IMG/VR virus record: IMGVR_UViG_3300017989_000460
Location: 1 to 22,654 of that record
DNA: 22,654 bases
Reading direction: 5' to 3' (one strand)
Origin: a virus
A program made the position numbers and the translations under genes. Below, piece after piece: positions 5,307-12,568 of this stretch. A model generated the notes under the pieces. It had not been told where the DNA came from. It searched no databases and saw only the letters and a program-made list of their open reading frames with translations. Position 1 is the first letter of the stretch; each line of letters opens with the position of its first letter.

Positions 5307-6474
5307 CGCACTTGCGGTACTACGCGGGCCGGAATTGGGCAAGGCGCCGAGCGAGTTGGTCGTTATGGCATCCGGCAAGGTCGAGCACAGCAACGGCGAG
5401 CCGCTCGTCATGGACGTTGCAGCCGCCGAGGCGATCATCGCGCAGTTCGAGGAACACGGCGTAGACCTGCCGATCGACTACGAGCACGCGAGCGTGCCCG
5501 GGCGCAGCATGACGGGCAAGGCCCCGGCTGCGGGCTGGATCAAGGCTCTGACGTGGGACGGCGATCGCGGGCTCGTTGCAACCGTCGAATGGACGGACGA
5601 AGCGTCGGAAGAGATCGCGTCCAAGCAATACAAGTATTGGTCGCCCGTCGTGCTCTACGACAAGGAGACGATGCGGCCCTACAAGCTCCATAGTGTGGCC
5701 CTGACGAACAAGCCCGCAATGCGCGGGATTGGGGAGTTGCTAGCGGCCTCTGAGGATTTGCGAGAGGAGTTGGATATGCCGGAGAAGAAGACCAAGGAAT
5801 CCACCGCTACGCTCCAGGAAGGCGAGGTGGTGGAGGGCGGCGACAAGATGGCCGATTTGGCCATCGCGTTGACCAAAGCTGGGGTGGATGTCGAGGGCAA
5901 GGGCGGCGACGCGTTGCTTGCTGCTGCCATCGAGTTCATCAAGGCCGGTAGCGACCAAGAGGGCGGCGACGCCGAGGAGGCCCCGGACATGGAGGCTGCA
6001 ACCGAGGTTCTGAAGGCGTTGGACGCGAAGGACGCGACCGAGGCGGTGCTCAAGCTCAAGTCGGATTTCGTGGCCCGCAAGGACTACGATGCGATGAGCG
6101 AGCGGCTGGAGGCCATCGAGACGAAGGCCAAGGCGGACGCGATCGCGGGCAAGCTCGACGAATACGAGCGGGCCAACAAGATCAACCCGCACGACGCCGA
6201 GCAGGTCAAGGCGTGCAAGGCGTTTGCCGAGCGCGACTTCGACGGGTTCGTTTCGTTCATGGACGCGCAGCCCGCGCTCGTTGCTGCGGGGCGCGTGACG
6301 CCGAAGGCTGACCCGGAGAGCGGGCGGGACGCGACGATTGCGAAGGCCGCGAAGAACTACGAAGCCTTGAGCGCGGTTGAGCAGCGTTTGGCGACGAAGC
6401 GTGCGTGGATTGACGACGAACTGCGCGGCAAGGGGCTGGCGGTTCTCGACGACAAGGAAATCGCGGGCCTGTAG
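5299..6474 (+). CDS. I: Prohead protease, Mu I-like, with C-terminal scaffold (391 aa)
   Basis: This protein cleaves the internal scaffold during prohead maturation. The protease part covers about residues 1-155 and shows the Mu I family blocks PIDYEHAS (H63, likely catalytic), YKYWSPVVLY (S115, likely nucleophile) and HSVALTNKPAM (131-141). Residues 160-391 are Lys/Glu/Ala-rich, largely helical and repetitive, as in scaffold proteins. An in-frame second start at 5776 would give the scaffold alone. The gene overlaps the upstream gene by 8 bases and precedes the decoration and capsid genes, as in Mu. Confidence 0.9.
   Translation: MANALAVLRGPELGKAPSELVVMASGKVEHSNGEPLVMDVAAAEAIIAQFEEHGVDLPIDYEHASVPGRSMTGKAPAAGWIKALTWDGDRGLVATVEWTDEASEEIASKQYKYWSPVVLYDKETMRPYKLHSVALTNKPAMRGIGELLAASEDLREELDMPEKKTKESTATLQEGEVVEGGDKMADLAIALTKAGVDVEGKGGDALLAAAIEFIKAGSDQEGGDAEEAPDMEAATEVLKALDAKDATEAVLKLKSDFVARKDYDAMSERLEAIETKAKADAIAGKLDEYERANKINPHDAEQVKACKAFAERDFDGFVSFMDAQPALVAAGRVTPKADPESGRDATIAKAAKNYEALSAVEQRLATKRAWIDDELRGKGLAVLDDKEIAGL
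5763..5769 (+). promoter_or_regulatory. Internal ribosome binding site for the nested scaffold
   Basis: AGAGGAG lies six bases before the in-frame ATG 5776 inside the protease gene. It is better than the site of the protease gene itself, which has only a weak match before ATG 5299. Confidence 0.7.
5776..6474 (+). CDS. Z: Nested scaffold protein, Mu Z-like (232 aa)
   Basis: The same frame as the protease restarts at ATG 5776, right after the last protease motif, behind a strong AGAGGAG site. The product starts MPEKKTKES and is rich in Ala, Lys, Glu and Asp, with long predicted helices and no cysteines except one near the middle (VKACKAF). In Mu, Z is made in this way from inside I and forms the scaffold that the protease later destroys. 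Lambda (C/Nu3) uses the same trick. The start and site are seen. The scaffold role is by family analogy. Confidence 0.75.
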   Translation: MPEKKTKESTATLQEGEVVEGGDKMADLAIALTKAGVDVEGKGGDALLAAAIEFIKAGSDQEGGDAEEAPDMEAATEVLKALDAKDATEAVLKLKSDFVARKDYDAMSERLEAIETKAKADAIAGKLDEYERANKINPHDAEQVKACKAFAERDFDGFVSFMDAQPALVAAGRVTPKADPESGRDATIAKAAKNYEALSAVEQRLATKRAWIDDELRGKGLAVLDDKEIAGL

Positions 6475-6500
6475 GTCGGCGAGCTGTTGGGAGGTAACAC

Positions 6501-7607
6501 ATGACGGCACTTACGGCTAATGCGAATGTCACTCGCCTTGTCGATCAGGAATTGCGAGAGTTCCCGGTCGGCGCCGCGGTGACGATCTACCGGGGCGGAT
6601 TCGTCGGGATCGACCCGGCGGGGTACGCCAAGGACTTTGAGCCGGGCGACCTGTTCGCGGGTATCGCCTACGAGTACGTCGACAACTCGTCGGGTGCGGC
6701 TGCTGCCGACAAGGTGCGGGTATACACTCAGGGCGACTTCGAGTTCACGCTGACGAGTGCGGCCCTCACGGACGTTGGTAAGCCGGTCTACGCGACCGAC
6801 GATTCGACGCTGGCTCTGACGGGGCACCCGGATGCCTACGTGGGCAAGGTTGTCCACTACGAAGCTGCGAATACGGTCATCTTCCGCATGCGGCAGTGGG
6901 GCGAGGCGCCGCCGAACGGCAACGGGTCGATTACGCTCGGCCTCACGGGGCACGAGACGTTCACCGAGACCGGCGCGACGGCGGGCACGTTCACGCTCAA
7001 CGGGTTCGACGGCAAGTCGGCGCTCGGGCTCGGCATTCTGATGGCCGACGCCGAGAACGCCGGGATTACGTTTCAGTTCGACGCGACGGCTGAGGTTGCT
7101 CTTGCGTCGATCCGCACGACCGACGACCGTCTGCCGATCGACAAGGGCGTGACGATGGACGTGGAGCTTGTCGTATCCGACAAGGGAGACGATGCCGCGC
7201 TCGATATTGACTGGGGCTTCGGCACTGCGCTGACGACGAACTCCGAGGCCGACATCGACCACGCGGACATGGTGCAACTCGCCTGTTTCCACATGAACGG
7301 GAACAGCGACAACATCCTGTGCCAGTCGGACGACAACACGACCGACGTTGCGGCTACGGACTCGACCATTGACAACGACTCGACGACGGACGTTGCCAAG
7401 AAGTTCAAGATCATCGTGCGCCCGGCTGGGACGGTTGAGTTCTGGATCGCCGGTGCTCGCGTCCTTTCGTCCACGTCGTTCGGTGTGCTCAGCACGGCGA
7501 ACCTCGCGGCGTTCATCAACATGGAAAAAACGTCGAACGATACGACCGCCGTTCTGACGTTCCGAAATCTTGTGGTCAAGGGTGGCACGGCCTCTTGCGC
7601 GTACTAG
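6501..7607 (+). CDS. Capsid decoration-like protein with extra C-terminal domain (368 aa)
   Basis: Residues 1-133 look like a small capsid decoration/cement domain of the kind encoded just before Mu T-like capsids. They form a short beta-rich module with VTIYRGGFVGIDPAGYAKDF and LFAGIAYEYVD. A Gly/Pro/Asn linker (134-142) leads to a second, beta-rich domain of about 225 residues (143-368). It has many Asp/Thr residues and no motif I know, ending in VLTFRNLVVKGG. A sandwich or lectin-like fold on the capsid surface is possible, but that is inference. A strong GGGAGGT site lies four bases before ATG 6501. Typical decoration proteins are only 100-150 residues. Confidence 0.7.
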   Translation: MTALTANANVTRLVDQELREFPVGAAVTIYRGGFVGIDPAGYAKDFEPGDLFAGIAYEYVDNSSGAAAADKVRVYTQGDFEFTLTSAALTDVGKPVYATDDSTLALTGHPDAYVGKVVHYEAANTVIFRMRQWGEAPPNGNGSITLGLTGHETFTETGATAGTFTLNGFDGKSALGLGILMADAENAGITFQFDATAEVALASIRTTDDRLPIDKGVTMDVELVVSDKGDDAALDIDWGFGTALTTNSEADIDHADMVQLACFHMNGNSDNILCQSDDNTTDVAATDSTIDNDSTTDVAKKFKIIVRPAGTVEFWIAGARVLSSTSFGVLSTANLAAFINMEKTSNDTTAVLTFRNLVVKGGTASCAY

Positions 7608-7637
7608 AGGGCGCCCGTTTGAACAAGGAGCCATGAT

Positions 7638-8609
7638 ATGGCAGTTATCAATACCGGGTTGCTCGAAAAGGGGCTGCGGAGCACGTTTTTCGAGCGATTC
7701 AATCAAGTGCACGGCCAGCAGACCGTGTTCCAGGACCTCTGCACCGTTGTGCCGAGCGACAGGAACCAGGAAGTCTACAAGTGGCTCGGGCAGGTTCCGG
7801 CGGTGCGAGAGTGGGGCACTGGGCGTAAGGCCAAGGGGCTGCACGACGAGTCGTATACCGTCGAGAACCTGAAGTACGAGGCCACGATCGAGGTCGACCG
7901 GGACGAGATCAGCGACGATCAGACCGGGCAGATTCGCATCCGCACGACGGAGATGGCGAACCGTGCGGCGTGGCACAAGGACTACCTGTTGGCGCAGTTG
8001 ATCATCAACGGATCGACCTCGGGCTACAACAGCTACGACGGCACGGAGTTCTTCGCGTCGGATCATACGTTCGGCTCGTCGGGCTCGCAGGCCAACGAGG
8101 GCAGTTTCGACGTTGGAACGGTCGCCGGGGCGAACCTGTACGATGAGCCGGACAGCGCGACGCTTTGGGGGCCGCAGACGGCGCTCGCCGCCTACAACGA
8201 TGCGGTCTCTAAGATGCTGCGCTTCAAGGACGACCAAGGTGAGTACATGCACCGGTCGCCGGGCGGGTTCGTCGTCGTCTGCTCGCAGGCGAAGTTGCAC
8301 ACGTTCCAGAAGGCTTTCGGCGCGATGTTGCTGCCGCAGGTCGGCACGAATGTGACGCCGTACGATTCGCCGCCTCGCGTGATTGCGATGCCGGACTTCA
8401 CCGTCAATACCGCGTTCTATGTCTTCAAGACCGACGGCACGGTGCGTCCGTTCATTCTTCAGGACCGCGAGCCGGTCGAGTTCGCTGCGCTGGAGCGGGG
8501 CTCGGAGGAAGAGTTCAAGCGCGAGAAGTACCTGTACGGCGTTCGGGCTCGCTACCGCGTCACGTACGGGCAGCCGCTCTGCGCGTACGCTGTCACGATG
8601 ACCACGTAG
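7638..8609 (+). CDS. T: Major capsid protein, Mu T-like (323 aa)
   Basis: This is the HK97-fold shell subunit. It matches the Mu gpT family in length (about 305-325), in position after protease/scaffold, and in segments. These include the start LLEKGLRSTFFERF, the N-arm/E-loop part VPSDRNQEVYKWLGQVP, ENLKYEATIEVDRDEI and FFASDHTF, and a C-terminal AALERGSEEEFKREKYLYGV followed by RARYRVTYGQPLCAYAV. There is no visible N-terminal delta domain, which agrees with a separate scaffold. AAGGAG lies seven bases before ATG 7638. The 30-base gap to the upstream gene shows no terminator. Confidence 0.92.
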   Translation: MAVINTGLLEKGLRSTFFERFNQVHGQQTVFQDLCTVVPSDRNQEVYKWLGQVPAVREWGTGRKAKGLHDESYTVENLKYEATIEVDRDEISDDQTGQIRIRTTEMANRAAWHKDYLLAQLIINGSTSGYNSYDGTEFFASDHTFGSSGSQANEGSFDVGTVAGANLYDEPDSATLWGPQTALAAYNDAVSKMLRFKDDQGEYMHRSPGGFVVVCSQAKLHTFQKAFGAMLLPQVGTNVTPYDSPPRVIAMPDFTVNTAFYVFKTDGTVRPFILQDREPVEFAALERGSEEEFKREKYLYGVRARYRVTYGQPLCAYAVTMTT

Positions 8610-8623
8610 GAGGCACAGCAGAG

Positions 8624-8878
8624 ATGTCACAGGCGATCATGCACGGGCCGCTTAAGAAGCCGGTAACGGAGTCGGCGCGGGGGAAGCTTGCCCGCCAACT
8701 CGGGTTGTCGATCGATGCGGGCGACATTCAGCTTATGCAGGATGCCGCAATCGAGATCGAACGGCTGCGCGAACTTGCGAACGAGGCGCCGCCGCCGTCT
8801 GCGGTTGGCGCACCGACGCAGGTTGTCAACGCGGAACCGGCGAAGCGGCGCGGGCGACCGCCGAAGAATCGAGGATAG
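8624..8878 (+). CDS. Small protein with C-terminal AT-hook-like tail (84 aa)
   Basis: The protein is helical for about residues 15-55 (SARGKLARQLGLS, QLMQDAAIEIERLRELANE), then a Pro/Ala linker. It ends in KRRGRPPKNRG, which contains the R-G-R-P core of an AT hook. It sits where Mu has gp35, between the capsid and the gp36-like connector. A role in contacting packaged DNA or the head interior is possible. GGAGG lies about ten bases before ATG 8624, partly inside the capsid stop codon. The short length and disordered tail limit the confidence in function. Confidence 0.7.
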   Translation: MSQAIMHGPLKKPVTESARGKLARQLGLSIDAGDIQLMQDAAIEIERLRELANEAPPPSAVGAPTQVVNAEPAKRRGRPPKNRG

Positions 8879-8883
8879 CGGCG

Positions 8884-9360
8884 ATGGGATACCACGTCAC
8901 AACGGATCAACTGATTGCCCGGTTCGAGTCCGAGGCTGCGGTAGCGCACCTGACGGACGCGAGCTTTGATTCGGCGGATACCGACGTGCTGAATGCGATC
9001 ATCAACGAATCCGAGGGGTTCGTGTACTCGTATTTGGCTCGCCGGTACAAGACGCCGGTCATTACGGTGGGCGATCCGCAACTAGAGTACGTGCTCGAAG
9101 GCATCGTGCTCGACATTGCGCAATACCGGCTGCTTGCGCGCGGCAACAACATCACCGACGCCAAGCAGCAGGTGTACGATCACGCTTTGAAGTGGTGCGA
9201 AGGCGTCGCCGACGGAAGTATTCCGCTGCCTGCCGAGGCGCAGCCGGACCCGACTGAGGTGCGGAGTCCGGTTGCGTCTTGGGGCAGTGGGGACTTTGAC
9301 GAGGACAACGATTCGACGAACCGTCGGATCTTCACGCGGGACTCGTTGTCAAACCTATGA
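8884..9360 (+). CDS. Head-tail connector, Mu gp36 / DUF1320-like (158 aa)
   Basis: The N-terminal 95 residues are helical and fit the DUF1320 head-completion family: YHVTTDQLIARF, LNAIINESEGFVYSYLARRY, a Val/Pro turn, then LEYVLEGIVLDIAQYRL. The tail (about 105-158) is acidic, Pro/Ser-rich and probably flexible. Such proteins form an adaptor ring below the portal. It follows the AT-hook gene by five bases. Its stop overlaps the next ATG (ATGA), as usual for a connector pair. Confidence 0.85.
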   Translation: MGYHVTTDQLIARFESEAAVAHLTDASFDSADTDVLNAIINESEGFVYSYLARRYKTPVITVGDPQLEYVLEGIVLDIAQYRLLARGNNITDAKQQVYDHALKWCEGVADGSIPLPAEAQPDPTEVRSPVASWGSGDFDEDNDSTNRRIFTRDSLSNL

Positions 9361-9785
9361 AAGCGGTTCTCGATGCCATCGAGGCGACCTTTGACGCGGA
9401 CGAGGCGCTTGTGCGCTCGGGTCGAAAGGTGTACTTCGGCCTGCAGGGTAGGCCGGACAAACCGATAAAGCCGTTTGTCGATGTGACGGTTGAGAATCAA
9501 GGCGCTATCGACACGTTCGGCGCGGACGTGGAGCAGTATGCGGTCACGTTCACGGCGCACACCGACGCGCAGAGGTACGACAACGCGTTTACGCTCAAAG
9601 AGGACTTGATCCGCGTCTTCGACGACGTGGATATGACAGACGAAGACGATACGTTCCACACCGTCATGTGCTATCGCACGGGCGGAAGCGGTCCGACGTT
9701 CGTCGACGGCCAGTACCAAGTAGAACTCGAATACGAGTTGTCTATCGAGCGGCGGACGATGGTGCCTGCAGAAAGGGGCACGTGA
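9357..9785 (+). CDS. Tail terminator / Mu gp37-position protein (142 aa)
   Basis: This alpha/beta protein begins MKAVLDAIEATFDADEAL. A beta-rich middle follows (KPFVDVTVENQG, YAVTFTAHTD), then a helix and a final beta segment (YQVELEYELSIERR). The pattern and place between the gp36-like and HK97 gp10-like genes fit a tail-terminator or tail-completion protein. I see no strict sequence signature, so the role is drawn from position. It overlaps the previous stop by ATGA and the next start by one base (TGATG). Confidence 0.6.
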   Translation: MKAVLDAIEATFDADEALVRSGRKVYFGLQGRPDKPIKPFVDVTVENQGAIDTFGADVEQYAVTFTAHTDAQRYDNAFTLKEDLIRVFDDVDMTDEDDTFHTVMCYRTGGSGPTFVDGQYQVELEYELSIERRTMVPAERGT

Positions 9786-10174
9786 TGGCGATGAACTACG
9801 GCAAGGTGAGGGGTAAGAACTTCACCATCTCCTACAGTGCCAAGCGCGCCGTGGGTAACGTCAACAAGGACGTTGAAAAGGCCATGAAGAAGGTGGCCAA
9901 GAAGATCCAAGCCGCCATCAAGTCGTTTGCGCCGGTCGATACGGGCAAGCTCAAGCGGTCCGTCGCTGTGCGCGGGGTTGCGCGAGGCAACAAGCCGCGT
10001 ATCGAGGTCAAGACGACCCATTACGGGCAGTACGTGGAGTTCGGCACGCGGAACATGGCGGCACAGCCGTACATCCGGCCCGTCGTCAAGGGCATGCGGA
10101 AGGACTGGGAGCGCGAACTGAAGAAAGAGGCTGCCAAGTCGCAGAAGCGGCGGGCGAAGCGCAAGAAACGATAA
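9785..10174 (+). CDS. HK97 gp10-like connector protein (129 aa)
   Basis: The family pattern is clear. An N-terminal helix (VNKDVEKAMKKVAKKI) is followed by APVDTGKLKRSV (49-60), then HYGQYVEFGTRNMAAQPYIRPV (79-100) and a lysine-rich C-terminal tail. The family includes tail-completion proteins such as HK97 gp10 and lambda gpZ-type neck proteins, which close the head-tail joint in long-tailed phages. The long basic tail is unusual and may bind DNA or RNA. The start ATG 9785 overlaps the previous stop by one base, and a second in-frame ATG follows two codons later. Confidence 0.88.
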   Translation: MAMNYGKVRGKNFTISYSAKRAVGNVNKDVEKAMKKVAKKIQAAIKSFAPVDTGKLKRSVAVRGVARGNKPRIEVKTTHYGQYVEFGTRNMAAQPYIRPVVKGMRKDWERELKKEAAKSQKRRAKRKKR

Positions 10175-10199
10175 CCGCCGTCAGGCGAGGAGTATAGCG

Positions 10200-10622
10200 A
10201 TGGCAAAATCAATGCTTTCCGGCAACGGCGGATCGATCACGGTTACGCAGGGCGGGTCGGACATTCTCGTTGACCTGTATCCTGCGGAATGGACGCTGCA
10301 GTGGACGCAGGACACGTTTGAGGCGTTGCCGTTCTCGCCGACAAACAACATGCCGACGATCGGCAAGGGGGCGACGCGCATCACCGGCACGGCGAGCGGA
10401 TTTCTCGGCTACAACTCGACAGACCTTGCCATGCAGGCGGCGAACGCGATCCACGACGCGACCACGAAGTCGGATATCGTCCTGAACGTCGACGGGTCGT
10501 ATCCGTGGCCGTGCAGCAACGCGATTGTCGATTCGTCCAACGTCACGACCCGGCAGGCCGACTTCGCGTCGTTTACGATGTCGTTTACCTGCACTGAAGA
10601 CGTGGACATCACGCACAGCTAG
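10200..10622 (+). CDS. Major tail tube protein candidate (140 aa)
   Basis: This small beta-rich protein lies between the connectors and the chaperone, exactly where siphoviruses encode the tail tube. The sequence shows alternating strands (GSITVTQGGSDILVDLYPAEW, KGATRITGTASGF, SDIVLNVDGSYPW, DFASFTMSFTCTEDV), consistent with the tube fold. It has no membrane segment. A GAGGAG site lies about seven bases before ATG 10200. No sheath gene is near it, so a non-contractile tail is expected. The size matches small tube proteins. Confidence 0.65.
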   Translation: MAKSMLSGNGGSITVTQGGSDILVDLYPAEWTLQWTQDTFEALPFSPTNNMPTIGKGATRITGTASGFLGYNSTDLAMQAANAIHDATTKSDIVLNVDGSYPWPCSNAIVDSSNVTTRQADFASFTMSFTCTEDVDITHS

Positions 10623-10636
10623 CCAACGGAGGATTT

Positions 10637-11059
10637 ATGCCGAACGATGCCGCACCTGACACGCTGTCTGCCGTTTGCCCGCACCCGATCACGGTCAAGG
10701 TCGACGGGGAGGACGTAACGCTACGGCCTCTGACGCCGAGGGACTTCGCGGCGGCGGAACAACACATCCGCGAGTCGCGGGTGCGCACGATGATCGCTGC
10801 GACGCGACAGGAGCCGTTGTCCGCCGAAACGCGGGGGCAGGCGCTCGCCGCGATCCTTGCGGCGACGGTTACCTATGCCGACGTGTTTGAGAGCAACACG
10901 GGTCGCGCCTATCTCATCTGGCTTGCGGTCGACATGCCGAAGAAACCGCACTTCGAGGACTTCCTCAAGCGGATGGACTCGGCGGGCGTCGGCAGCATGG
11001 CGGATATCGTGCTTGCGATCAGCGGCATTGCCGGAGAGCAGGACGCGGACCCTACCTAG
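10637..11059 (+). CDS. Tail assembly chaperone, G-like (140 aa)
   Basis: The product begins with a beta part (ITVKVDGEDVTLRPLTPRDF, resembling the N-terminal motif of tail chaperones). A helical body follows, including AAEQHIRESRVRTMIAATR and FEDFLKRMDSAG, ending ADPT before TAG 11057-11059. It sits directly between tube and tape measure, the position of lambda G/GT. These proteins coat and chaperone the tape measure before the tube polymerises. GGAGG lies six bases before ATG 10637. A -1 frame is open across its 3' part and continues to the tape measure start. Confidence 0.78.
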   Translation: MPNDAAPDTLSAVCPHPITVKVDGEDVTLRPLTPRDFAAAEQHIRESRVRTMIAATRQEPLSAETRGQALAAILAATVTYADVFESNTGRAYLIWLAVDMPKKPHFEDFLKRMDSAGVGSMADIVLAISGIAGEQDADPT

Positions 11060-11238
11060 CGGCACTTCCCAAGAGTGCGCGGGCGGGCGGCTGGGCAAGG
11101 GCGCTCGGGGAGATGTGCTATTACTACAACATGGGCGTTAACGAGGTGCTCGATTTGCCTTGGCCCACGTTTCAGCGGTTGCACGCGGCTTTGTCGGATA
11201 TAGCGTCTGCGGACGCGGCGAGGCGGTCGAATGGCTGA
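11053..11238 (+). CDS. T-like extension, probably read by -1 frameshift from the G-like gene
   Basis: The -1 frame relative to the G-like gene is open from 10891 to the TGA at 11236-11238. It reads like protein (GGWARALGEMCYYYNMGV, EVLDLPWPTFQRLHAAL). Between 10891 and 11113 it has no ATG, GTG or TTG start. ATG 11113 has a GGGGAG too close to serve as a binding site. A slip on CCC-T (11050-11053, Pro CCT read as CCC) two codons before the G stop would give a 200-residue GT fusion with 61 added residues. A different slip point within 10891-11059 is possible. The frame ends 8 bases inside the tape measure gene. Confidence 0.65.
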   Translation, partial: YLAALPKSARAGGWARALGEMCYYYNMGVNEVLDLPWPTFQRLHAALSDIASADAARRSNG

Positions 11239-12568
11239 AGAACTCGGACAGCTAGTATACGAGATCGACGCGAAGAACGACCGTCTTAAGAAGTCGGTCG
11301 CGCAGTCTCAGCGCATTATGAAGCAGGGCGCGGACAAGATGTCCGCCTCGCTCGGCAAGGTCGAAAAGGCATCTCTCGAAACATCGGACGGACTCGGGCT
11401 GCTTGAGAAGGCGGCGGCTGCGACGGGGCAGGCGTGGCTCGGTCAGGTCAAGGCCATGATCGAGTTCGTCATTCAGTCCGTCAAGATTCGGACGGCGTTG
11501 TCGGCAACGACAGCGGGATACGCGGCGGAAACGGCTGCGATCAACCGCAACACGGCAGCGAAGATGGCGAATGCTGGCGTGGGGCCGGGCGGTCGCATTT
11601 CACGCGCTATCGACCCGATGGCCGACCTGCTTGCGTCGGGCGCCGGTGGGGCTGGCGGTACTGCGGCTGTTCAGTCCGGCATCTTCGCCAAGGCCACCTC
11701 TGCCATCGGCTCTTTTGCGTCCGCGATCGGTATCGCCACTGCCGGGCTTGCGGCGCTTGCTGCCGGAGTTATCGCGTTTGACCGCGACCTTTTCGGCATG
11801 AAAACCAGCCTTACCGACTGGTGGTACAACGTCGGCGAGGCCCGCGAGACCGAAGCACGGATGGAGGCCGAGCTTGCCAAGCGGCAGGCGGCGAAAGCGT
11901 CCGCGCTAGACCTCCTGTCTCGGCAGATTTACGTACAGCGCGCGGGACTTGTCGGTGGCGCAGCCGTCAACGCTCTTGGGCAAGGCCGGGTGGATGCGGA
12001 CATTCTGCGGAGCCAAGTCGAGCTTGCCGAACTGCAACTCAAGCAGCGGGAAGAGGCGGAACGCACCGCCAACGCAAAACAGGCGATAGCAGCGGCAGCC
12101 GCCAAAGAGCGGGTGGAAACCGAAAAGGCGATAGCCGCCATCCGCGAGCGCGGCGCGCTTATGGTCTCGCAGAAGCAATGGGCGATTGCCACGGGCACGG
12201 CATCGCCGGAAGACATGCGGAAGCACGCCGAATCGCTTGCGAGGCAGGCGTCGGCGCAACAGCGAGGCCGAGACGCGCTCGTTCAGGCGTTGCGGGCTAC
12301 GGATTTGCCCGGCGCCCGGCTTGTGCTCAAGTCGATGGGGCTCATCGGCGGCGACGGCGCGGCGAGCGCGCCAGTTCCGGCCATGCTACCGCAGGGCGAC
12401 GCTACCGGGCGACGCTGGCGGGAGCTTGGCATGCAGGCCCCGGTTTGGGGCCAAGGTGCGTCGGGTAACCAGCAGACCGGGGAGGTGCTCGTCCGCGAAA
12501 GCAAGCGGCAAAGCAGTACGCTTGAACAGATCGAACGCAACACGCGCGGCGGGGGGCTCCGACCGTGA
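11231..12568 (+). CDS. Tape measure protein, short (445 aa)
   Basis: The start resembles other tape measures: LGQLVYEIDAKNDRLKKSVAQ and IMKQGADKM. The body is Ala/Gly-rich and helical. A hydrophobic segment lies at about 157-183 (AIGSFASAIGIATAGLAALA), and a long charged coiled coil at 258-308 is rich in Glu, Lys and Ala. The C-terminal third is Gly/Ser/Pro-rich and flexible. Tape measures set tail length by about 0.15 nm per residue, so 445 residues imply a tail of roughly 65-70 nm, half that of lambda. There is no muramidase or peptidase motif. The start is ATG 11231, and the stop overlaps the next GTG. Confidence 0.82.
   Translation: MAEELGQLVYEIDAKNDRLKKSVAQSQRIMKQGADKMSASLGKVEKASLETSDGLGLLEKAAAATGQAWLGQVKAMIEFVIQSVKIRTALSATTAGYAAETAAINRNTAAKMANAGVGPGGRISRAIDPMADLLASGAGGAGGTAAVQSGIFAKATSAIGSFASAIGIATAGLAALAAGVIAFDRDLFGMKTSLTDWWYNVGEARETEARMEAELAKRQAAKASALDLLSRQIYVQRAGLVGGAAVNALGQGRVDADILRSQVELAELQLKQREEAERTANAKQAIAAAAAKERVETEKAIAAIRERGALMVSQKQWAIATGTASPEDMRKHAESLARQASAQQRGRDALVQALRATDLPGARLVLKSMGLIGGDGAASAPVPAMLPQGDATGRRWRELGMQAPVWGQGASGNQQTGEVLVRESKRQSSTLEQIERNTRGGGLRP

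Noticed and set aside
6357-8630. 757-codon open frame on the minus strand, antisense to the decoration and capsid genes
   Set aside because: The plus strand carries well-recognised genes here. The antisense frame is Arg/Val/Leu-rich without motifs and is a typical shadow of strong codon bias in G+C-rich DNA.
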